From the NCBI GenBank assembly GCA_016708105.1, contig JADJGJ010000001.1, positions 1,302,001 through 1,366,000 on the forward strand: DNA of 64,000 bases, read 5' to 3'. The DNA is from Crocinitomicaceae bacterium (GTDB taxonomy: Bacteria > Bacteroidota > Bacteroidia > Flavobacteriales_D > Crocinitomicaceae). This document shows, piece after piece, positions 52,201 to 59,749 of this stretch. The position numbers were made by a program, and so were the translations under genes. The notes below the pieces were generated by a model. That model had not been told where the DNA came from and ran no database searches. It saw only the letters and a program-made list of their open reading frames with translations. Positions within the stretch are counted from its first letter, which is position 1; each line of letters starts with the position of its first letter.

Positions 52201-53324
52201 GCCCCGGTGCTGAAATCTTTAATAACAATTGAAACTACTTTATTTGCCGGATTGATATTGTTGACAAAACTTCCCTTAATCACTGCAATTTGCAGAGGAA
52301 TGCGATCAACTCTCACCTCATAGACAAATAATTTTCCATCTTGACTTTCACGCGCTGATGCAAAATATGCATTGCGATCAAGGCTGTCAACCACAAAGAA
52401 TAAATCATCGTCAGGTGAACTGATTGCAAAATCTAAATTTTCAGCTTGTCCAAATGTGTTGGTATTGGGATCATACGCACATCTAAAAACATCATAACCT
52501 CCCATTGAGTTATGCCCTTTTGAACAGAAGTACAGATATTTTCCATCAGGATGCATGTAAGCATAGTCTTCATCATTACCCGTGTTAACGCCTCCTTGCA
52601 CTTTTTGTGGGCTGCCGTATTTTCCGTCAGGTAATTTTTTTCTTACATAAATATCAAGACCTGTATTTCCATCTTCTCCGTAACTTGAATAATAGATACC
52701 GGTGGCATTAGATGGAAAGTGTATAATGGCACGGTGTCCTTTTTGCTTATCAATTTTTGATTGGAATTCATCTGTAACCAAAATGGTTCCCCCAATATTG
52801 TTCAACTTATAGAGCTCGTAAAAATCTCCGGCTTTGATTTCTGTTTTTTGAATGACAATGATATCTGTGATATTGCCTAAAAGTTTTTTTCCGTTTTTGC
52901 AGGCAAGTATTTGCTGATCAACTGCAAGATCTTTCAATTGATTTGGCGTTGCAACTGATTTGAATTTTTCATACTGTATGATGGCCTCGTTGAATTGATA
53001 ATTGAGATGGTATGCCCGACCCAAGTAATAGTAAACTCGTTTGTCAACATCAGTTCCTTTAACGGCGTAGGTCAGATACTTCAATGCTTCTTCTTTGTTG
53101 TGTGAATTATACAACAAGCAGGTTCCGTATCTGAAATTGATTTCGTAATCACGGGGTTGCTGAGCAAGAATTTTAGAATAGAGTGGAGTAGCCTCAATAA
53201 ATTTGCCCTCTTCAAACAATGCATCAGCCTGCTTACGTAGTTCATCCAACGTTTGGGAATACGCAGTCAAACCGCCGGATATCAGCAGTTGCAGTATAAG
53301 TATGTAGCGGAATACCTTACTCAC
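47616..53324 (-). CDS. N-terminal part of a giant envelope protein: TPR, PD40 propeller, regulatory-like domain, coiled-coil repeats
   Basis: This 1,902-aa frame starts with a signal peptide (MSKVFRYILILQLLISGGLTAYSQ). TPR repeats span about residues 25-135 (ADALFEEGKFIEATPLYSKIL), a PD40/WD40-like propeller about 180-345 (YAYMHPDGKYLYFCSKGHNS), and a carboxypeptidase-regulatory-like domain about 350-435. A very long coiled coil with 101-aa tandem repeats follows. This opening matches PorE-type proteins of the T9SS/gliding machinery, which end in an OmpA peptidoglycan-binding domain; here SPOR-like units take that place. One missing A turns ...SELSEKNGVNNQ into ...SEKME-stop. With that base restored the gene is 9,591 bp and 3,196 aa. 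Confidence 0.82.
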   Translation of the reverse strand: MSKVFRYILILQLLISGGLTAYSQTLDELRKQADALFEEGKFIEATPLYSKILAQQPRDYEINFRYGTCLLYNSHNKEEALKYLTYAVKGTDVDKRVYYYLGRAYHLNYQFNEAIIQYEKFKSVATPNQLKDLAVDQQILACKNGKKLLGNITDIIVIQKTEIKAGDFYELYKLNNIGGTILVTDEFQSKIDKQKGHRAIIHFPSNATGIYYSSYGEDGNTGLDIYVRKKLPDGKYGSPQKVQGGVNTGNDEDYAYMHPDGKYLYFCSKGHNSMGGYDVFRCAYDPNTNTFGQAENLDFAISSPDDDLFFVVDSLDRNAYFASARESQDGKLFVYEVRVDRIPLQIAVIKGSFVNNINPANKVVSIVIKDFSTGATVGTFNSKEANGDYLITFPKPGKYKYEISVKGSEDIHIATVEVPYQKDFKPLKQRITVKKDESGQEYVMVENLFGEEFDDPIAVLAEIYKEMSELMPNADKYDLDSLDELNKGNEVFTEAGLDPFVTKEDVEKVVEDEIKDLQNGIAEDEKNAAIAYHLAEEKNDSANAMMVEINKKIDQAENETDPVVKNQILTDVAEDTKVVERLNEESKNLIALGNEIDESIEKKENQLESANQVQQDLNNTPDGNKNALGEVVTENKTFFDENVKNNHDQENVVENIISSNVEQNNTSSQINNEIISLNSQINTLEKQNQNLQEQADNTKNKKDKEALEQKILANEQSIEELKIQVDQKEKEYAEITENGSNSSLGTAANIVDNPRNATPENTEKLSDTEKNQITNKVDANNLDANLAEVNRILDENNIGGPALNLFASDETTNNYSLQQWNEAIDKEIDRLNVLKLNASPEEKIKIDQEIQKYEDLREEKIQQFNVVEDPTKIQPEINPDDIVTGYTAKQNEINKIADEEQRRSENLKLQEEYKGELLKEKAELERLLDENPGNKNIGERIENIDKKIAETDTIIANDKKWLAENSGTVVVDTEEVVASVDPGYQEKINAIYSGSDENKRNEEMKALNESFIEKSNERIQELNATLSSDPNNMQAKAELDELNRLNSQAETNPNDPLIKPVVLDIADIQPKVNPDQILENYTERKNEINGIVAPYQRKSAENTLNKELSNEIREEIVQLNQLLEENPGNKVITERLNNLKKLDDELNSTIVTNEKWMQDNPQNNTVAVDDSDVNLVNPDYQAEVNRIDKIQDPTIKSNSIEDLNNQTLEKIDEQLNEVNQILAENPNDVNAQTEKEELTQMKNQIQENPDQLLTEPENFNSINTRPTIGEIMPDYQNKMDNINGSSQPSIEKEKDKIELNTDLVSLIDNEIKTLTDAKTSNPSSAKDIDKRIQGLNTIKTEKLAEIETSENKINQGTGVDSRPAITINSVMPDYDKKMADIEKKNLDEKSELSEKNGVNNQLISAIDAKIADLEKEKTANPSNAAAIDKDIQTLQSIKSQKENEIRLNNERISQLESGDTSLRPAITINSVMPDYDKKMADIEKKNLDEKSELSEKNGVNNQLISAIDSKIADLEKEKTANPSSAAAIDKDIQTLQSIKSQKENEIRLNNERISQLDSGDTSLRPAITINSVMPDYDKKMADIEKKNLDEKSELSEKNGVNNQLISAIDSKIADLEKEKTANPSSAAAIDKDIQTLQSIKSQKENEIRLNNERISQLDSGDTSLRPAITINSVMPDYDKKMADIEKKNLDEKSELSEKNGVNNQLISAIDSKIADLEKEKNANPSNAAAIDKDIQTLQSIKSQKENEIRLNNERISQLESGDTSSRPAITINSVMPDYDKKMADIEKKNLDEKSELSEKNGVNNQLISAIDAKIADLEKEKTANPSNAAAIDKDIQTLQSIKSQKENEIRLNNERISQLDSGDTSLRPVITINSVMPDYDKKMADIEKKNLDEKSELSEKME

Positions 53325-53425
53325 TCATTCATTCACATCGTGTCTATCACGCATGATTACTGAATCTAAATACGTTTTATTTGTAAAAAGGTTCAGTTTT
53401 TTAAATCACTTTGTCATAAGACAGA

Positions 53426-53460
53426 AAAAGCTATACTTAAACGGATTAAGTATAGCTTTT
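53426..53460 (-). terminator. Terminator after the 1,543-aa secreted protein gene
   Basis: AAAAGCTATACTTAA (53426-53440) pairs perfectly with TTAAGTATAGCTTTT (53446-53460), a 15-bp stem with a 5-base loop. On the minus strand it is followed by T-rich sequence. It separates this gene from the giant envelope gene. Confidence 0.9.
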
Positions 53461-53478
53461 CAAAGATAAGGATAAATC

Positions 53479-56400
53479 TTATTGTCCGCCCCAGTAGCTT
53501 TTGAACTTTCCTAACTCTTCACTAGAACCTTTCACAACCCCTGAAAACGTGATGTCTTTTCCTTTGGTTTTATCTTCTTTCAGCGTTGATAAGTAGCCGC
53601 TTAAGGCTTTATCTGAGGTGTAAACTTTCAAAAAGGTTTCTTTTTTAATTCGCTCAAAGCGGTAATAATAATAATCTCCGGGTAATCCGTCTTTTCCTGG
53701 TAATTCCACCAATAATCCCATTTGTGTACCACGGTCTCCTGATCTGGTATAGCGAATTGCCATGCGCACTGTAAAATCTTTAAATATGGGTGCACCAAAC
53801 AAAGTTACAATTGCTGTGATGGGCTGTGAAACAAAACCTCCCGCACGCTCATCCCATTTAAAACGCATATTGGTGAGATAGATATTATAAGGGTCAAGTT
53901 GTTTTGGCACTTTCACTTCAGAAGGACCTTTAATGGTAAAATCAGATTTCATATTCTCTGCTTCTTCTTCTGAAATATCTTCTTTCAATCCCTGGCTCAA
54001 GGTTGTGCGATCCCAATCAATTGCACTGAGTCCTTCAGATGCGTTGATTCCTGAAGTCATATACTCCATGGCTTTTTTATCATAGAAAAAGCTTAGCCCA
54101 CCGGTCAAGTTCAAACTGGTTTCTTTAGTAGCCATGTTGTAGTTTACGGTACCATACGTTTTAAATTCAACACCCGGCAAGTCCATACTTAAATCTACCA
54201 AACCATCACCCTCCATTGAGCAGCTTTGTGTGTGGAGAGAAATGTAATTTCCTTTTTCGTTTCGGTTGATCAGTTTTTCAGGACTAGCAATGCGGAATTC
54301 ATTGGCGGCATCATTGAAGTTGAGCACACCAAATGAGGTAAACATCACATTATCTTGAGGTCGTTCAAGCGTAGATAAAAAAGTTGGGTAAATTCCGGTT
54401 GAATCAGGGCTGTCAGAATTTCGTTTGACAATACCTACTGCCACAGGGTTTCCGTCAAGGTCAGTCATGTTTTGACTCACCGGAATCTGAATATTATTAG
54501 GGTCAATTTCAGTGCGGAATTTCAACCAGTTTCTTGCAAACTGATCACAGTCATGATTAATTCGTGTTGCTCCGTCAAAAGTTAAAAACTGATTAGCTGC
54601 GCGCAGTTCAACCGTGCCATAAAAATCAAATCGGTCACTAAGATGAAAATTTAAGGCCTCATCAATTGTTCCGGTTGCAACTGTTTGCATAGAGTCAATG
54701 CGGATATTGGCAAAGAAAATTTCTTGCTTTTCACCTTTGCTGTCAATGTATTGATATTTTCCATCTGCTTGATATACGGTTCGTGCTGAAATGGTGACGT
54801 TAGCCTCTGTGATGGTATGATATTTTGTAACAAGATTGGCAATAATTTTTGCATCCTTGAATGGTTCCATCACCGCTTTTTGGTGTAAGATTACTTTTTC
54901 ATCGGCGGGGTAAATGCGTGCATCACCGACATCAATGAAAACAACTTTTTCACAGTAAAGCGTTTTTTCTTTACTCACGTAACGGGCTTTAGGCGCTGCA
55001 AAATTTAGTGAGTCCTGATCAGGGTGCACAGAGAAGAAATTGGAACCCACTAAATCTAGATCGGCATCAATGGTGATATCCGCATTACTTTTTGATAATT
55101 CCATATCACCGGCATCCATCCACCATGAGAACATGTCCATGTAACATATGTATTGTATAACCGGCATCTCATGCTTTTGTGTACCGTCATTTGCTTTAAA
55201 GTCTCCTTTTCGGGTTTCAAAATCAATGTGCGCATTTACGTTAGATGAGTTAAACGCCAGCGGGTCATCTTTGGAAACAACTTCATCCATGGCGGCCAGA
55301 TTAAAATCTGCGGTGTCTGCATCAATGGTCCATCTGCCGTATTCAAAATTTTTAGATCCTATTTCAGCTTCTTTGATGTACATGAGTCCGCGCCCGGTCA
55401 TGCCTTTTGGCGTGAGGTAGGTGATACCATGCATAGTGGCTTCTTTATTGAAAAATAAAAGTGGCGCTTTCACGGGGCGTGCTTTGAGAACTTCTTGTTT
55501 AGGAACAAAGGTGACCATCACTCCATCACCAATCACATCAGGAACTGAAATGCCTTCGTCTTTTGTTTGACCACGATTTACGTATTGAGAAATTCCCATG
55601 GTAGAATCAGGGAAGAAGATAAAATTTTCGGACTTGGATGTTGATGTGACAAAGTTGATTTCACCTGCCCCTCTCAACCCTTCATTACTCAATTTTATTT
55701 CATTGTCAAATTTAGCATAGTCACCATAAAAATTAAAGCCTTCAGTTGGTGCTTTTGTTTTAAAACCGAACGAATAATCTTCTTGTATTCTGAGCGTCTC
55801 TTTAAACACCGGGAAAATACCTGCAGACCTGAATTCACCGGGAAATGCAATATGATATTCACTGAAATTATCCAAACTATCTAAATCAAACGGATTAACC
55901 TTGAAATAGAATGTTGCGCTGTCATACACCCCGTTGTAAATTGACTCATGATCATAGAAAACGTATGAGTAATCTTTTGATTTCAGAATGGGGTAATTGT
56001 GAAATTTTTTCTGGTCTTTTCCTGATCGGTTGGTTGGGTCATCAATGGCAATATGTCCTTTCAATAATTCAAAGTGAGAGTACATAGGCACTAATTTATC
56101 ACTACCACCGTAGATTGGTTTTACTCTGAGTAAGGCAGCACTTACTTCAATTAAATTAATTCTGAAATTTTCATAATCAAATGAAGCTTGATCAAGATAA
56201 ACTTCCAGCTTACCCGCCATAACTGCGCCTGAGAACAAAAAGTCAAGATTTTTTTTGATGAGTACCTTACCTTTTTCAGGGAACACCACAACATTTTGCA
56301 CCGGTGAAATTTCTATTGGTTCTACTTCATTCAGATACATATCTAATGATGTGAGATTGATGGTTCCAAAATTTGGCGTTTCTTTTTTTCTGTCATTGAG

Positions 56401-58110
56401 TGATTTATTGCGGTGATATTGTTTGATAGCTGTTTTGTTAGGCTTTTTGGGATCTCCATTAATCAAGGTGTCCTGAGGTAATTCCAGCGGTTCTAAATTT
56501 GAAACAAACATGATATGATCATAATCTGCTTTGCCGGCTCGGGCATCAATGTACTTTTTAGTTTTAGGCTGTAGTACAATATATTTTTTGGTTTTATTGT
56601 AGGTGATAAATCCCTGATTAGATAGATCAAGAATAACAGGTAAAACTTGGTCAATAGTATAACCCATGGCAGTTGCCGCATCACCAAGAGGAATAATTTC
56701 AATATCATAACGATAGGCGTGTTGATATAAAGCAACCAATGGGTGTTTGCTCATCATACCTTGAATTTGGTTGTATACTTTTTCACTGAAATAATTTTCT
56801 GATTCGAAGCGACCAATTTTTTTACCGCTCATGTGCCATTCCATGCTCAGGTTTGAATCATCTTTGTTCCATACTAATTTGTCAATATACATTTCAAGAT
56901 TGTGGTATGAATTTTTAAACGGGGCTTGGGCCAAACCTTCATTTGTGCGCATGAGTTCTAGTTTGGTATTTCCATTTTCATCTATTTTATAATAAATATC
57001 CAAGCCGGGATGATAGATAGAATCTTCATCATTAAGATACATGGTGATGCTGCACTCACTTGCCTTGGCACTGTTTTCATTTATATTCATGCTAAGCGCA
57101 CTGGCTTTTACAAATGCTTTTCCGTCTTTATAAAATACTAAACTGGCCGGCTCACTGTCATACCCAATGCCATGAAAGTATGCACCTTCAATTGCAAAAC
57201 CACCCACATAATCAACTTCAGGCAAAATAGTTTTGCGGACAATTTTTTTGCTGAATGATATAAACTGGGGATTATTTCTATCCACTTCACGATTGATTTT
57301 TTTTGCTTGATCTTTAAAGGTTCCATTCAATGGTGTTTCATAATAATCAGTGTAAACTACGCATGAATCTGATTCAATTTCTGTAGTTTTCAATGAGAGC
57401 ATATAGTCAGTGATTAATGCGTAGTTGGTTGCGGGATCTAGCCCAACTTTTTGCCAGTCTACTTTTCCGCCTCTGCCTGTCCATTTTGTGATTAATGGCT
57501 CGTATGTTCCTGATGTACCTCTGACAATGGTGCTGTCATGATAGGGATTTTCTTTTTTATCTGCATCACGATTAATTATATAACATGCAAATGTGACATT
57601 TTCAAATTTGATTATCGGATTGGTGTTATTGAATTCAAAGGTATAGGTTCCGCCTGTTACCTGCCACTTATGGGCAGTCATTTCAAAAATAGTTCCATCG
57701 GTAAAAAAACCTGAGCACACTTCAATAAACTCTTGAAATTTGGTTACCTTTTTACTGTTAAGCAATTGGTCAATGGTAGAGTGCCATGATTCAAAACTTT
57801 CTTTTGGCTGATTGGTTTGAACAAACGAGTGAACAGACAAAAGATATCCATACATGTCAGGAAATGCGTAAAGATTTTTTGAGCTGATCAAGTTGCACGT
57901 TGCAATTACTCTGCGTTGATACTCTGATGAAAAATTAGTGAGCCAGTTGGGTTCAAATACTTCCATGAACTCACGTGTTTTGGGACCGTTAGATGCTCCA
58001 AGGTACTTATTGATTTCTTTGAGAAATTGTTCAGGATCACTTGAAAATGGTGGTTGTGCATAATTTGATCCTGCTAGTAATAAAAGAGAAAATAATAGTG
58101 CAATTCTCAT
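53479..58110 (-). CDS. Large secreted protein of unknown family (1,543 aa)
   Basis: The protein begins with a signal peptide (MRIALLFSLLLLAGSNYAQ). The first part is helical (FLKEINKYLGASNGPKTREFMEVFE). The rest is mainly beta-strand rich, with repeated patterns such as FENVTFACYIINRD, DITIDADLDLVGSNFFSVHPDQDSL and GLVDLSMDLPGVEFKTYGTVNYN. A helical insert near residue 450 (PLGDAATAMGYTIDQVLPVI) looks like a small winged-helix-like segment. The C-terminus (IVTLFGAPIFKDFTVRMAIRYTR) has barrel-like strands. I do not recognise a named family. It could be an outer-membrane or periplasmic scaffold, by inference from the signal and beta content only. It has its own terminator. Confidence 0.75.
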   Translation of the reverse strand: MRIALLFSLLLLAGSNYAQPPFSSDPEQFLKEINKYLGASNGPKTREFMEVFEPNWLTNFSSEYQRRVIATCNLISSKNLYAFPDMYGYLLSVHSFVQTNQPKESFESWHSTIDQLLNSKKVTKFQEFIEVCSGFFTDGTIFEMTAHKWQVTGGTYTFEFNNTNPIIKFENVTFACYIINRDADKKENPYHDSTIVRGTSGTYEPLITKWTGRGGKVDWQKVGLDPATNYALITDYMLSLKTTEIESDSCVVYTDYYETPLNGTFKDQAKKINREVDRNNPQFISFSKKIVRKTILPEVDYVGGFAIEGAYFHGIGYDSEPASLVFYKDGKAFVKASALSMNINENSAKASECSITMYLNDEDSIYHPGLDIYYKIDENGNTKLELMRTNEGLAQAPFKNSYHNLEMYIDKLVWNKDDSNLSMEWHMSGKKIGRFESENYFSEKVYNQIQGMMSKHPLVALYQHAYRYDIEIIPLGDAATAMGYTIDQVLPVILDLSNQGFITYNKTKKYIVLQPKTKKYIDARAGKADYDHIMFVSNLEPLELPQDTLINGDPKKPNKTAIKQYHRNKSLNDRKKETPNFGTINLTSLDMYLNEVEPIEISPVQNVVVFPEKGKVLIKKNLDFLFSGAVMAGKLEVYLDQASFDYENFRINLIEVSAALLRVKPIYGGSDKLVPMYSHFELLKGHIAIDDPTNRSGKDQKKFHNYPILKSKDYSYVFYDHESIYNGVYDSATFYFKVNPFDLDSLDNFSEYHIAFPGEFRSAGIFPVFKETLRIQEDYSFGFKTKAPTEGFNFYGDYAKFDNEIKLSNEGLRGAGEINFVTSTSKSENFIFFPDSTMGISQYVNRGQTKDEGISVPDVIGDGVMVTFVPKQEVLKARPVKAPLLFFNKEATMHGITYLTPKGMTGRGLMYIKEAEIGSKNFEYGRWTIDADTADFNLAAMDEVVSKDDPLAFNSSNVNAHIDFETRKGDFKANDGTQKHEMPVIQYICYMDMFSWWMDAGDMELSKSNADITIDADLDLVGSNFFSVHPDQDSLNFAAPKARYVSKEKTLYCEKVVFIDVGDARIYPADEKVILHQKAVMEPFKDAKIIANLVTKYHTITEANVTISARTVYQADGKYQYIDSKGEKQEIFFANIRIDSMQTVATGTIDEALNFHLSDRFDFYGTVELRAANQFLTFDGATRINHDCDQFARNWLKFRTEIDPNNIQIPVSQNMTDLDGNPVAVGIVKRNSDSPDSTGIYPTFLSTLERPQDNVMFTSFGVLNFNDAANEFRIASPEKLINRNEKGNYISLHTQSCSMEGDGLVDLSMDLPGVEFKTYGTVNYNMATKETSLNLTGGLSFFYDKKAMEYMTSGINASEGLSAIDWDRTTLSQGLKEDISEEEAENMKSDFTIKGPSEVKVPKQLDPYNIYLTNMRFKWDERAGGFVSQPITAIVTLFGAPIFKDFTVRMAIRYTRSGDRGTQMGLLVELPGKDGLPGDYYYYRFERIKKETFLKVYTSDKALSGYLSTLKEDKTKGKDITFSGVVKGSSEELGKFKSYWGGQ

Positions 58111-58163
58111 GGTAAGTTAAATTAAGGGTTAAAATTTTTAGTTCTTTGTATTCGTGTATTTGA

Positions 58164-58991
58164 TCATCCGATTTTATTAAAAACTAACATGGCCCATTCA
58201 TCTTTCACTTCTTTCTTTGCAAATGAAAAGTGATGTTTGGATGCTTGTTGTATCAGTTCATCACAATCTGTTTCAAAAAATCCACTGATTAATAGTTGTC
58301 CGTTTTTTTCAATCACTGCTGAATATACTGAAAAATGGCTTAACAATACATTTTTGTTGATATTAGCCAGGATAAAGTGAAAAAATTTTCCTTCAATCAG
58401 GTGATGATCACCCAGGGCAACTTCTACATGTTTACAGCCGTTTTCAGCGCAATTTTCAAGTGCATTCTCATACGACCAAGTATCAATATCAGGAGCATAC
58501 ACTTGTGCGGCTCCAAGTTTTTCAGCTAGTATCGCCAATACTCCGGTGCCGGTACCCATATCTAACACCTGTTTTTCGTTCAAATTCAGATTGAATAATT
58601 CACGTGACATAAGCCAGGTTGTCTGGTGATGTCCGGTGCCAAATGACATTTTTGGTGTAATGATAATGGTTTGCTCAAAGCCTTTGGGTACTTCATGAAA
58701 AGGAGCAATAATGGCTAACTTATTTTCTACAAATACCGGATCAAAATTTTTTTCCCATTCAGCATTCCAGTTTTGTTCAGGAATCTCTTTAATGTGAATT
58801 TGAATAATGGCTTCGTGATTTTTGAATGAGTCAAGCATATCAGGTTTATAATCGGGTTTGGGTATATAACCTGAAAAACCTGTTTTCGTTTCAACAAAAC
58901 TTTCAAATCCCAATTCGGCAAGTTCAGCAATGAAAATATCATTCCAGTGTGCCGGATCCTTGAGTTCAAATTCTGTTTCTAGGTAGATCAC
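58164..58991 (-). CDS. prmA: Ribosomal protein L11 methyltransferase
   Basis: This 275-aa SAM-dependent enzyme methylates lysines of ribosomal protein L11. The substrate-binding N-terminal domain is followed by the PrmA block MSFGTGHHQTTWLMSREL near residue 115, the SAM motif VLDMGTGTGVLAILAEKLGA near residue 142, and ILANINKNVLLSHF, the NPP-loop equivalent. It overlaps tpiA by four bases. Confidence 0.93.
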   Translation of the reverse strand: MIYLETEFELKDPAHWNDIFIAELAELGFESFVETKTGFSGYIPKPDYKPDMLDSFKNHEAIIQIHIKEIPEQNWNAEWEKNFDPVFVENKLAIIAPFHEVPKGFEQTIIITPKMSFGTGHHQTTWLMSRELFNLNLNEKQVLDMGTGTGVLAILAEKLGAAQVYAPDIDTWSYENALENCAENGCKHVEVALGDHHLIEGKFFHFILANINKNVLLSHFSVYSAVIEKNGQLLISGFFETDCDELIQQASKHHFSFAKKEVKDEWAMLVFNKIG

Positions 58992-59749
58992 TGGAAAGAG
59001 TTATCTATTTGCAAAAATTCATCCGCTTCTAATGATGCTCCACCAACAAGGCCGCCGTCAATATCTGTTTGTGAAAATAATTCGCGGGCATTATCCGCTT
59101 TGCAGCTTCCTCCATAGATAATTGAAATAGCGGCTGCAACCTGTTCACCAAATTGTTTTGCAATGCGTGCTCTAATTAATCCATGTATTTCTTGCGCTTG
59201 TTGTGCAGTGGCAGTTTTACCTGTACCAATTGCCCAAATGGGTTCATACGCAATGATTACTTGTGAAATTTCTTCAGGTTTTAATTGAAACAAACTGTCC
59301 TCAATTTGTTTCATGATAAATTCTTTATGCACGTTGCTGTTGCGCACTTCAAGTTGTTCACCACAACAAAAAATAGGGGTCACTTCATGTTTCAGAAGTG
59401 CTCTTACTTTTTTTAGCAATAAATCATAATTCTCATTGAAGTGATCTCTTCTTTCTGAATGTCCTACAATGCAGTAATTGATATTCATGCTGCGCAACTG
59501 AGCTGCTGAAACTTCTCCGGTAAATGCACCTGAATCTTGATGAAAACAGTTTTGTGCACCCAATTTAATTTCAGGATGATTTTTCAAATGTTCTGAAAAC
59601 ACTGCCAGATATGCCATTGGCGGACAAATGATAAACTCAGTTTGTGAGTTGATTTGTGATTTCTTATCAATCAATGTTGCCAATAATTGTTTAGCAGAGG
59701 GGTAACTCAGATTCATTTTCCAGTTACCGGCACATATTTTTTTTCTCAT
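58988..59749 (-). CDS. tpiA: Triosephosphate isomerase
   Basis: This 253-aa TIM-barrel enzyme interconverts dihydroxyacetone phosphate and glyceraldehyde 3-phosphate. The catalytic residues are visible: Lys in AGNWKMN near residue 11, His in IVGHSERR near residue 96, and Glu in AYEPIWAIGTGKTA near residue 168. The phosphate loop is IIYGGSCKADNA, then GGLVGGASL. It is coupled at both ends by 4-base overlaps with BT_3928-like and prmA genes. Confidence 0.96.
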   Translation of the reverse strand: MRKKICAGNWKMNLSYPSAKQLLATLIDKKSQINSQTEFIICPPMAYLAVFSEHLKNHPEIKLGAQNCFHQDSGAFTGEVSAAQLRSMNINYCIVGHSERRDHFNENYDLLLKKVRALLKHEVTPIFCCGEQLEVRNSNVHKEFIMKQIEDSLFQLKPEEISQVIIAYEPIWAIGTGKTATAQQAQEIHGLIRARIAKQFGEQVAAAISIIYGGSCKADNARELFSQTDIDGGLVGGASLEADEFLQIDNSFQ

